Shown: positions 45,600 through 55,390 of the stretch, one piece after another
Position numbering within the stretch: the first letter of the stretch is position 1
Layout: every line of letters begins with the position of its first letter
Assembly: GCA_949752795.1 (NCBI GenBank)
Contig: OX457061.1
Coordinates: 122,718,152 to 122,782,151, forward strand
Direction of reading: 5' to 3'
Origin: Hyperoodon ampullatus
Lineage: Eukaryota > Chordata > Mammalia > Artiodactyla > Ziphiidae
Length of the DNA stretch: 64,000 nt
Position numbers and translations under genes: made by a program
The notes under the pieces: generated by a model
The model's database searches: none
What the model was told of the DNA's origin: nothing
What the model saw: only the letters and a program-made list of their open reading frames with translations

Positions 45600-45890
45600 A
45601 CTCCATGGGCGACTTCGAGATGTCTGTAAGCCATGCACCCTGGGCACATGGTTTATAGCATCCAGAACTGAATGTACAGTGGAACAGCTCTGCTCAAGGC
45701 TGTGTGGTGACTGCTATAAAATGCATGAACAAGTCATATGGGACATAAGTAATCCTGCCTGGGAGGGAGGAAGAAAAGGAGGTCAGTGAAGGCTACACTG
45801 AGCATGAGACATTTGGCATCCAAATGACAAATTTCCAAGCAGCGTAAACAGAAGACAAGGGCGTTCCTAGCATGGGGAGCAAAAAGAATA
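45600..45890 (-). repeat. Possible L2-like relic (antisense)
   Basis: The words ggtgactgctataaaatgca, aggtcagtgaaggctacact and gagacatttggcatcc echo the antisense L2 3' region (ggtcagggaaggc, gtgacattt). Low similarity. Confidence 0.35.
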
Positions 45891-46075
45891 AAGGTACAGT
45901 GGCATCCAAAAAATGCATTCAGGGACTGGTGGCGTCAGGACCTCTGAAGATCTGCCCGTCCGTGAAAGCAATAGGAACACTGGCAAAAACTGTCAAAATC
46001 CACTTTTTCAGAACTCTGGATATTAGCCACAGGCTTGTAACTAACCAAGGAGTGTTTATTCAAGAAAAATGGCAG

Positions 46076-46261
46076 GGCTTCCCTGGTGGCGCAGTGGTTG
46101 AGAGTCCGCCTGCAGATGCAGGGGACACGGGTTCGTGCCCCGGTCTGGGAAGATCCCACATGCCGCGGAGCGGTTGGGCCCGTGAGCCATGGCCGTTGAG
46201 CCTGCGCGTCCGGAGCCTGTGCTCCGCAATGGGAGAGGCCACAACAGTGAGAGGCCCACGT

Positions 46262-46290
<29 letters not shown>
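46076..46290 (+). mobile_element. CHR-type SINE, short form, long A tail
   Basis: Sense near-consensus copy with about 26 A. Perfect target duplications aagaaaaatggcag lie at 46062-46075 and 46291-46304. The long uninterrupted tail indicates a recent insertion. It makes up most of the false 181-codon frame at 45872-46417. Confidence 0.96.
46087..46140 (+). promoter_or_regulatory. Internal Pol III promoter (A and B boxes) of a CHR SINE
   Basis: The A box tggcgcagtgg is at 46087-46097 and the B box gggttcgtgccc at 46129-46140, spaced like a tRNA gene promoter. The B box departs from the tRNA consensus GGTTCGANTCC only at the variable positions and one conserved one. The same arrangement recurs in the other short copies. 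Activity is not shown by the sequence. Confidence 0.7.
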
Positions 46291-46292
<2 letters not shown>

Positions 46293-46690
46293 GAAAAATG
46301 GCAGAACCTCAAAAAACCAGGAAGACTTGTGACATTTTAACTTGCCCTCATCCTACCCCCTCTCCAAGATCTGCTGTAGCCCTGAAAACCAACAGCTCAC
46401 AACCAGGGAAGCTGTGAACTCCAGGAGACTTGCCGCCACTGGAGGGGCCAGAACTGCTTTGGAGCCCCGTCCCCAGAGAACTGTCACTTCCTAACTTGTC
46501 CAGCACCTCACCAAACAGCCCCATCTCAAGCTGGCCTTTATTTGACCTGGCTCAGAGCTCTCTCTGTGTGAAGGTGCCCACCTGTGAGCCGAGCTTAGCT
46601 CACAGGATAAAAAGCAGTCAGTAGAAACTGTCTCCGAGGAGTCCACAGGACTTACTAGACAAAGACTTTAAATCACCATTGAAAACATGT

Positions 46691-47560
46691 TCGAAGAATA
46701 CCCCTCGTTTAAAATATTACAAATTGCTATGAGAACCAAAGTTCTCATACTTTGAGTTCTCATACTTTTGAATTCTGTGATCAAACATTGATGAAATAAT
46801 GAGTTGAAAATTTTCTGTATTGCTAGATATGTCAGCGCCTTTCCCGTGCAGATATACAATGTGATTATCCAGCAGTGGCATATTATAGGCTTTTCCCAAA
46901 CTTCTTCGACTACAGAAACAAAATGTTAGAAAATATTTATTTGTAGCTTATGGAAACCGTAACGATGCTTTCACATAGTTTAGGAAATGGAGGCCTAGAC
47001 CGTGATCTCCTATAACAGGGTAATCACTAAGGTAGGAATATCTGATTTGCATGTTGCCTGGTACAATGTCTCGGGCATCCTACATGCTCTGTGATTGTTT
47101 GCTGAAGGAGTAACTGTAAGAAGGAGAGATAGAGGGAAAGAAATGAGTGAGAGGAATAGTAGCAGCAACAAAGCAGGATGAAGATTCCCGCCTGCCAGCC
47201 TCCCTCCCCCATACCCGCGCTGGTTGTCCCCAGAGCCCTGCCTCTATGTCACTTACCACATCCTTCCTGCCTCAAGACCCCACCTGATCTAATCCCAACC
47301 CAGACCTCACAAAGGCACTTGAATTTCATCATCACCCTTCACTATTTCCTCTCTTTTGCTGGTCCCTAAGCCAAGTCCAGGTGAACTTGGAGATGTATTT
47401 ATTTAACTCTCAGCTAGGACCTGATGCCCTGACATCTCAATTCAGGTTTCCAGTAGTTTGCCAATCCCAACCCTGGACCATAACCTCCAAGATGCCTGTT
47501 TCCCTCCACTTCTCTCCTCTCTGTGGTGCATCGGAGAAGGGGAAATTGTTGCGACTGGGC
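46691..47560. other. Single-copy sequence, no gene seen
   Basis: A tandem word (gttctcatactttgagttct catactt) lies at about 46740-46767. A weak L2-like end is possible at 47065-47105. No gene. Confidence 0.4.
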
Positions 47561-47729
47561 AACTCAAGGTGTGCCTCGGAAAAACCTGTCTCAGCCTAAT
47601 CCGAATAGATATTTCAAAGAAAGTTCCCTGAATTATTTCAAAGAAAGTTCCCTGAACTCAAGGTGTGCCTCGGAAAAACCTGTCTCAGCCTAATCCGAAT
47701 AGATATTTCAAAGAAAGTTCCCTGAATTA
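47561..47729. repeat. Perfect local tandem duplication, 94-bp period
   Basis: Bases 47561-47631 (aactcaaggtgtgcctcgga to aagttccctga) recur without a mismatch from 47655. The 23 bases between are themselves a second copy of the unit's end (atttcaaagaaagttccctg, at 47611, 47635 and 47705). So a short duplication of about 24 bp and a longer one of about 94 bp are nested. Confidence 0.95.
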
Positions 47730-50700
47730 TCTTGATGTAGATCATATCTCTTGCACACACCTGTGCTTCTAAGACAGGTTTCCTTGCTGCCTTCAGGGAC
47801 TCACCTCTCCTCTCCATGCCTCTTCATCTCTCTACTGTGCAGCAGAGGGTTAAACTAAGTAGCAGAACAAAAGAGGGAACACTTTGTTTTAGAATATTTA
47901 GCGTGGGTAGGGTGAGACTCAGACGTGGAAGACATTCCTGCTAGACAAGAGCACCCACCCTCGTCCTAGAGACAAGGCAATATTATCTCCTGAAGACTCC
48001 ACCCAGGTCTTAGCACTGACCCAGGGAGTGCTGAGGTCTTAAAGAATGCAGGGAAGAGGTTAAGAAACTAACAGTAAGAAAGAAAAAGAAAGGCATTCAA
48101 AGTGCAGTAATTGTGATGCAAATGAATCTTATGTAAATGTAGGCACTTACTAGGCTTTCTTAAAAGCTCTCAGTAAGTGTGCATTTAAGCAACAATAGCC
48201 CATTTTCCCGGAAACATCTTTAGAGCATATTTTGACGTGGACCTTTTGAATAAAGCAATCAAAAATGTTTGTTCTGATAATGAACAATAAGACTGCAAAT
48301 TGAAAAACTAACAGTTGAGAGGGAGCAGCTTAACCAAACATGAAGAAGGTAAAGAGAATTCAACTGTGTGCTTTCACTGCCAGGGTATCTGGAACCTTTT
48401 CAGAGCACTGTCAGGAGAGCTATTCTTGACGTTTAATTCAAGTTCCCAATATATGCCCCTATCTCGTGGGGCACCTGAGAGAAACCTGAAGGTCCAGGGA
48501 GTCTTTGGAACCAGGTCATCGGAGAGGAGTGAAAGGGGGTGGCTGCCTGGTGGACAGACAGACAGCCCTGCCTCCCTTCAGTCAGTGGTGGCTCTTGGCT
48601 GTTATTTGCCCTTCTGAGACACAGGACAAAACTGATAACCTTTAGGGATGAAAAAACACACCTCGCAGACGAATAAAGCATAGGAGCATCTCAAAACTCA
48701 GAGCAAGGGAAGGTGCCAAAAAGGTTGAGGCAACATTCGCAACATGGTGAAAAGATGGTGGGCAAGCACTGGGCAGGAAGGGTGGGGACAAAGTAAAATA
48801 AACCACGTCCAGTGAGAGCAGACAGGAAGGCTGAAGAGAAGCACGATGATCCTATGAATATAGACGCATAAATACGCAATTGTATTTCTGCGCGTAAGCG
48901 TCAAATCTGACAGCTATTTATTGAGCAGGAACTCGGTAAGGGATGTATCCCATCTGAACGATGTAAAGCTACCAACGTCCATCATATTTGCGTTTAAGAT
49001 TATGAGTCACTGAACTTGTGCCCTGAAATCTGCACAGGGTCTTCAACTCTCAGGGCTCCCATTTGATTATCAGAGTGTTATTAAATTCAAAAGTATTTAC
49101 GGTTATTTTCCCAACACCAAAGGAAATAACATAATTTACCCTTGGGTCTAAGATTTTACTCTTCTTGAAAGATGACAAGTTGGCCTGTCCTAGCTTTATA
49201 TATATAGTGTCCTGACAGCAGGATACAAGACCCCAAAGTCAGAGACACAGACCGTTCATTACTCACAGCAAATCAGCAGTCGGAGAGGCATTACGCACTA
49301 GTTCCTGCATCCCTGTCCCCACAGTGATGTGACGTGATGAGGGCCCAATGGTACCTATGCAATCAGTGAGAGTACATCCCAGGAGCAGATCCCCAACGAG
49401 GAGATTCTGAGCTAAATGGGGTTGCTGGGACGGCTGCCCATTCTCCCCTCTGGAGAGAGGGAGATTTCTCCTTATCCTGGACTGTTAGCCAAAGTCTCTG
49501 GGTGGAAGAACTGGGCTTTACCTTTGCTACCCCGGGATGTCTCTGTTGAGATCCGTTTCTAAACCTCTCTGGAGGAACAGCTTTCAGGCTGTTCCCTCTC
49601 CAAACGTGGCCTTCACTCAGAAGGCTTAGGCCATGCAGGAGTGCAAGCATTCCATGGAGAACTGTCTCCCAACAGTTTCAGTTTCTCAAACATTTAATTT
49701 TTTCCCATTTAAAAATGTTGCGATTTTCTTAACTTCTGTCCTTTTATGTTTTACCATGTTTCACAAATTCTTCTTTTCTGCACTTACGGTTTTCATGTTT
49801 CTATTATACAGGAAAGTCTTTGGCCCAAGACTGATTCTTTTTTGTCATCTTCTTTGATTTCATCATTTAGTCAGTATTAAACATTGTATGGATTGTGTAT
49901 GATGTCATAGAAAATTCAACCAGTACAAAAGTATATAAAATATCCTTCAACATTCCATTATCCAGTGATAACTGAGTACATAAATGCACGCATGGAGACA
50001 CAGTATTTCATGTTAATGAGGTCACTAGCATGCAGTTTTGAAATTTTCTTTCATTATGTCATTGACTACTTTTCATGCTAATTAATACAATATTATAGCA
50101 TGCTTTAATTTGCCATTGATATGACACACTTTTTTAATAGTAGCCAGAACCAACCGTGGAAGAGAAAGTTCACTCCAGAAATTGCTTCTTCAGTGTAAAT
50201 CTGTTTTCTAATTATAAGTTACCCACCCTTTCTTTGAGAGTGTCTTCAAATGAAAGCTCTTTTGCAAAACCTACTGTTTCTCCCAAGCCAACATTGGAGA
50301 TCCTTCTTCTTTGCAGGGCTTATAAATAAACTAAGACTAAGGGCCTAAACTTCACCAGGACTTTCCCTTCATCTCTCTCTTTGCTCCTCTTGTGGATCAT
50401 GGCTGCTCACTGTTGTGGGTTTAATACATCCCCCTGGCATATAACATAGACCCTTCTCTATCTTGCTTCTTTATTTCTCTTAAATCACTAGGCAGCTATC
50501 ATCTCTTTATGGCACAATATTGTGCCTTGTCCATCATATTTCTGCCAAACACACCAGGCTTTACAATAAGACTCGTATAAAGAATTTATCAACAGTGTTA
50601 GTGGCCTCGAGTGAGAATTGCCTTTCCTTTCTCTCTTAAACTCTTTATTTATAATATACTTGTTTCTTTAAACTATTGACTTTTCTTGCATATGACATTA

Positions 50701-50787
50701 AAAACCAGGTTTTCCGAGACAATCCTTGAAGTTTCAAAGAACAAAGCAGGAGTTCTTCCCCTGCTTAGCATCTTTTCCATACTACTT
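47730..50787. other. Long single-copy stretch with candidate regulatory words
   Basis: Three kilobases without a nameable transposon. At 48116-48123 there is a perfect octamer atgcaaat, followed by aacaat (48191) and ttcccggaa (48205-48213), in an AT-rich setting typical of conserved non-coding elements. Frames of up to 100 residues (48315-48617) are not supported by any domain. Confidence 0.4.
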
Positions 50788-51127
50788 GCTGGAGATTGAA
50801 CGTTTGTGTTCCCCAAATTTCACGCTTTGAAAACCAAATCCCCAGTGTGATAGTACTTTGAGGTGGGGCCCTTGGGAGATAATTAGGTCATGAGGCTGGA
50901 GCCCTCATGAATGAATTAGTGCCCTTATAAATGAGGCCCTTTCCACCATGTGAGGACACAGCGAGAAGATGCTGTCTATGAGGAAGCTGGGTCTCACCAA
51001 GACACCCAGTCTGTGGCACCTGGGTTTTGGACTTTGCAGCCTCCAGAACTATGAAGAATGAATTTCTGTGGTCCATAAGCTAGCTAGTTTACGGTATTTT
51101 GTTTATAGAAGTCCAAACAGACTATGA
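50788..51127 (+). mobile_element. MLT1A-like (ERVL-MaLR) solo LTR
   Basis: Landmarks in order: ttgaacgtttgtgttcccca, ccccagtgtgatagtacttt gaggtggggcccttgggaga taattaggtcatgaggctgg agccctcatgaatg, ccaccatgtgaggacacagc gagaag, gcctccagaactatgaagaa tgaatttctg and aagtccaaacagactatgac. The poly-A signal is mutated (gaatgaat). Confidence 0.88.
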
Positions 51128-51199
51128 CATCATTCATTTTCAAGGTCTCATATAAATTCATCTGAATAAGCAAATGAATTGCTAAGAATAGATATCTTG

Positions 51200-51640
51200 G
51201 ATGACAAGTTGGATTCCCAGGAAAGCAGACTCTGAGATGGAGTTTTGTGGGCAGGGTATCAATTAAGGAATGCTTTTAGTACCAACACATAGAAAAGGAG
51301 AGGAGAAAGCAGGACAGGGCAGGAGAGGAGCCGTGAGGACCGAGGGCCTAGGGCCTTCAGGGGGCTGTGGAACTAGCAGGGCCCTTAGGGTTGTCTGCCC
51401 CGACCTGGACTGTCACCAGCTGCGGGCTGCCCTGGGAAGGGGTGTGAGCTCGGGTAAGGCCCTCTTTCCATCTGTGGCAATCCCTGAAGGCCCACAGCAT
51501 CCCCAGTGCTTAAGATGCTTCACTGAGGGGATGTGGAGTGCATCCCAGGATCCACCACTGCCCTCAGAATCAGTCCTTTCTAGACTTGTTCTGGAAACAA
51601 GTCTATGCCGTGCTCCTTTTTTTCCCCTTTTCTCCTGGCT
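51200..51640. repeat. Unclassified old repeat candidate
   Basis: The opening gaaagcagactctgagatgg agttttgtgggcagggtatc aattaaggaatgc looks like a mammal-wide repeat start, followed by GC-rich text. Family unknown. The 150-residue frame over it is not credible. Confidence 0.35.
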
Positions 51641-52985
51641 AACCTTCCATCTGTTTTTAGTTCCTAAGCCTACTCTCACCCTGTCTCCTCTTGCATACTC
51701 AAAATGTAGGAAATGTCTTTAATCTTGCTCCATTTCTTCTCTTCTCTTACCTGTTTTGACTCTGTTGACCAAATTGTCTCTTGGACGTTGTCTTTGGACA
51801 TTTCACTCCAGTATTTTACCTTTGTTTTTTCCTTGCTTGTACTTGATGAATATCCTAGCAGTTGGGAGTATTTACTTGGCTCTTTCAAATCTTTGACTTC
51901 GTGCTTGCATCTGTTGAGCGTTTTCTATATATCGTATTGTAATCGGGTCCCCTGTTTCCTGACATGTTGAAAGCACAGATTCTCACTCCTCTAGATCATT
52001 TCTCTTACATTTTCAATTTCTTTCAGTTCTGACAGAAATCTTCTTGATTTCATTGCCAGAACTCCCATGTCAGGAAGTTTAATAAACAAATGAAATGCAA
52101 GTCTGTATCCAAATATATTCTGGCATTGAGACAAGTGTGAACTCACACGCCGGGCTGTAGGAAGTTTATGGGCCTGAAGTGAGCAGAGGCATTTTGCCTT
52201 GAGCCCTGTGGAAAGGTAAAGAGGGGGAGGGGGCAGCTGCGGCGCATCTTCGAAGTGATACAGGGACTCCCCATGGGCGAGCCTTGTGGGGAGAGCGGCT
52301 CCAAAGGGGAGCTGAGAGCTGTGATCACAAGGGCTACAGCCACACAGGGGCACACGGGCGGCCCTGCTCTGGGGACAAGATGACAGATGTGACCAAGAGG
52401 GGAGCAGGTTCTCCCTCTTCCTCGGGGAATCACTCCTGCTCTCAGAGGACTGCAGGAGGCACAAGGCTTGCTTGAGGGTTGGCCAGGCCCCAGGAAGACG
52501 CAACCCTGGCAGGGAAGCCTGGTGGCAGGGGGGCCTGAAGGGCTCTTCGCAGCAGGAAGGTCAATAGGTGATTTTCGGTTGTTTGCGTGTGTGGCCTCTA
52601 TGGCCTGCTTGGTCCCCTCCAACGACCTTCAGATTTTTCGTGTGTCCATTCCCCTCACAAAGGCTTGGTGAGTGGGGCTCATCTATTCCACGTGATTCTG
52701 GCAGGTATCACGGAAGTAAGGCGTGTACGGCCCTCAGGGTCATGGCTGTGCAGGATGAGAACACACGGCGCAGGGGCCGGAAAACACAGTGGGTCTTGAC
52801 AATAGATGCCCCACCACCAGGAAAAGCCCCTCGTACTAGAGAGGGGGTGAATATCCACCAGGCAAGAATGGGAGTCCAATAGGACTGTGTTTCAATTTCA
52901 AGGAGCAAGAGACCCCAGATGACATCTGGGTTCCACAGAAATCCCACGATTGCTGGGCCTGTGCTGGCGACCCTGCTGCCCACCA
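51641..52985. other. Single-copy sequence, GC-rich 52.1-52.9 kb
   Basis: Frames of 159 and 170 residues on the minus strand (52143-52622 and 51991-52503) overlap each other and several plus-strand frames. That points to composition, not coding. I see no domain, signal sequence or splice signal arrangement. Confidence 0.4.
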
Positions 52986-53325
52986 TGTGTCCCCGCTAAA
53001 GTCCACATGCTGAAGTCCTTACCCCCAGCATCTGAGCATGTCCCCTGATTTGGAAAAAGGATTCTGGCTGATGAAATTGGTTAAGTTAGGATGAGGTCAC
53101 CCACGAGGTCCCCTGATCCAACGTGGCAAGTGTCCTCAGAAAAAGGGGAAATGTGGACACATACATACAGGAAGGACCCCGCGTGAAGGGACACAGAGAG
53201 AAGATGTCCATGCAAGCCCAGGACGAGGCCGAGAGCAGCCAGTCCCTCACAGCCTCAGGAGGACGAGCCCTGCCGACTCCTGGATCTCAGACTTCCAGCC
53301 TCCACAACTGTGAGAAAGTAAATTT
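52986..53325 (+). mobile_element. MLT1-like (ERVL-MaLR) LTR
   Basis: Landmarks: gtgtccccgctaaagtccac atgctgaagtccttaccccc ag, tttggaaaaaggattctggc, aagttaggatgaggtcaccc, aagtgtcctcagaaaaaggg gaaatgtggacac, and cagacttccagcctccacaa ctgtgagaaagtaaatttct. It belongs to a different subtype from the MLT1A-like copies. The 5' end is blurred. Confidence 0.78.
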
Positions 53326-53456
53326 CTGGGATTTTTGGTTTGTTTTTATGCAGTTTTATTCATATTTCTTTCCCTTTTCTGTAAAAAACATAGGAGAAAT
53401 TGGAGACAATTGATGTTGTCCCCAGAGATGTTTTCCCCAGAGAATTAGGTGTCCAT

Positions 53457-53692
53457 TTAAAAAAATTTTTTTTTTATTTTTTATTGGAGTATAGTTGATT
53501 TACAATGTTGTGTTTCAGGTGTACAAGAAAATGATTCCATTATACATATACATGTATCTATTCTTTTTCAGATTCTTTTGCCATAGAGCTTATTATGGAA
53601 TATTGAGTAGAGTTCTCTGTGCTATATATTAGGTCCTTGTTGGTTATCTATTTTATATATAGTAGTGTGTATATGTTAATGCCAACCTCCTA
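53457..53692 (-). mobile_element. L1 3'-UTR fragment (antisense)
   Basis: T-rich start, then ttggagtatagttgatttac, tttttcagattcttttgcca, ttgagtagagttctctgtgc and ggtccttgttggttatctat. A short possible duplication atttaaaaa borders both ends. Confidence 0.9.
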
Positions 53693-53794
53693 ATTTAAAA
53701 ACAGAAACAGACTCAGGCTTAGAAAACAAATTTATGGTTACCAAGGGGGAAAGGTGTTTATTTTTTAATAAACGTTTGTCAAAATTTACTCTGG

Positions 53795-54000
53795 GGCTTC
53801 CCTGGTGGCGCAGTGGTTGAGAGTCTGCCTGCCGATGCAGGGGACACGGGTTCGTGCCCCGGTCCGGGAAGATCCCACGTGCCGCGGAGCAGCTGGGCCC
53901 ATGAGCCATGGCCCCTGAGCCTGTGCATCCGGAACCTGTGCTCCGCAACGGGAGAGGCCACAACAGTGAGAGGCCCTTTGAATAAATATGACACAAAAAA
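53795..54000 (+). mobile_element. CHR-type SINE with altered 3' end
   Basis: Sense copy with perfect 14-bp target duplications aaaatttactctgg (53781-53794 and 54001-54014). After cagtgagaggccc the usual gcgtaccgc end is replaced by tttgaataaatatgacac before the A tail. The insert therefore carries about 18 foreign bases. Confidence 0.93.
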
Positions 54001-54120
54001 AAAATTTACTCTGGCCAAACTATGCTTCAGTTAAGCAAGGCAAATTTATATAAAAACAATAATAAAATAATAAATTGCTTTAAAGGATCTAGAAATAAAT
54101 GTCATAAAAACATTAAAAAA

Positions 54121-54336
54121 GGGCTTCCCTGGTGGCGCAGTAGTTGAGAGTCCGCCTGCCGATGCAGGGGACACGGGTTCGTGCCCAGGTCCGGGAAGAT
54201 CCCACATGCCGCGGAGCAGCTGGGCCCGTGAGCCATGGCCGCTGAGCCTGCACTTCCGGAGCCTGTGCTCCGCAACGGGGGAGGCCACAACAGTGAGAGG
54301 CCCGCGTACCACAAAAAAAAAAAAAAAAAAAAAAAA
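54121..54336 (+). mobile_element. CHR-type SINE, short form
   Basis: Sense near-consensus copy, tail about 24 A. Duplications aaaaacattaaaaaa flank it (54106-54120 and about 54332-54346). The A box has one change (cgcagtagttg). Confidence 0.95.
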
Positions 54337-54499
54337 CATTAAAAAAAAGAAAAGCCTTGCTACAAAGATACTGCTTTAATGTCTGATATGTTTGGCCACA
54401 GAACGTTGTCAGTCCTGTTTGAAAAGTCAAAGGAAAATCATTGTTTAGATGTTAGCTTTTTTTTGGTAAGATTGTGAGTTACTGTTTAGTAAATGGGTC

Positions 54500-54880
54500 T
54501 TTTTTTCTTCCAGTTTTATTGAGATGTCATTGACAGACAGCACTGTATAAGTTTAAGGGGTACAGCATAGTGGTTTGACTTCATACATCATGAGGTGATT
54601 ATCACAATAAGTACAGTGAACATGCATCTTCTCACAGAGACAAAATTAAAGAACTAGAAAAAATATATTTTTTCCTTGGGATGAGAACTCTTAGGGTTTA
54701 CTCTCAGTAGGTTTCCTATGTAACACACAGCAGTGTGAAGTATATTTGTCCTGTTGTACATTATATTCCTAGTACTTATTTATCTTATAACAGGAAGTAT
54801 GTACCTTCTGACTACCTTCATCCAATTCTCCCTACCCCCTCCACCCTCTGGTAACCACAAATCTGATCTCTTTTTCTATG
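54500..54880 (-). mobile_element. Old L1 (L1M-type) 3' UTR (antisense)
   Basis: Antisense text ttttattgagatgtcattga, aaggggtacagcatagtggt ttgac, ctaccccctccaccctctgg taaccaca. It stops at a (TTTG)n run, which is the tail of the next L1. Confidence 0.75.
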
Positions 54881-55390
54881 AATTTGTTTGTTTGTTTGTT
54901 TGTTTTTGAAGCCTAATTGACCTACAACACTATGTTAGTTCCTGGTACACAACATAGTGATTTGATATCTCTATACATTTCAAACTGATCACCACAAGAA
55001 GTCTAGTTAAGAAATGTCACCGTACAAAGATACTATGTAGTTATCGACCATATTCCCCACCCTGTACAGTTCATACCTGTGACTCGTTTATTTTGCAGCT
55101 GGAAGTTTGCACCTCTTAATCTCCCTCACCTATTTCTTCTCTGCCCAACCCACCCACACGCTCCCGCTGGCAACCACCTATCTGTTCTCTGTATCTACGA
55201 CTGTTTCCATTGAGTTATATTTGTTCTTTTGTTGTCATTGTTCTTCAGATTCTACATGTCAGTGAGATCACACAGTATTTGTCTTTCTCTATCTGACTTC
55301 CTTCACTTAGCATAATGCCTTCTAGGTCCATCCATGTTGTCATACATAGCAAGATTTCGCTCTTTTCTATGGCTGAGTAGTATTCACACA
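54881..55390 (-). mobile_element. Second old L1 3' portion (antisense), abutting the first
   Basis: A (TTTG)n tail at 54881-54907, then gaagcctaattgacctacaa cactatgttag, tgatttgatatctctataca and cgctggcaaccacctatctg ttctctgtatc. The C-terminal ORF2 end follows: cttcacttagcataatgcct tctaggtccatccatgttg and atggctgagtagtattc. Probably inserted into the element at 54500-54880. Confidence 0.8.

Larger units (their letters stand above)
45895..46690 (+). repeat. Possible old L1 5' region (sense), split by a SINE
   Basis: Words such as cctctgaagatctgcccgtc, agctcacaggataaaaagca gtcagtagaaactgtctccg and ctagacaaagactttaaatc acc recall the sequence upstream of ORF1 in old mammalian L1. The SINE at 46076 sits inside it. 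No ORF1 remains. Confidence 0.35.

Noticed and set aside
46087..46140. Possible functional tRNA gene
   Set aside because: A and B boxes are present, but there is no cloverleaf with paired acceptor stem and the sequence continues into a SINE body and A tail. It is a tRNA-derived SINE.
45872..46417. 181-codon open frame on the plus strand
   Set aside because: Its centre is a sense CHR SINE plus its poly-A tail (read as a lysine run), and the flanks look like an old L1 relic. No domain remains outside the SINE.
51991..52622. Two overlapping minus-strand frames of 159 and 170 codons
   Set aside because: Several frames on both strands are open over the same GC-rich stretch, with no domain, signal peptide or splice context. 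Composition explains it.
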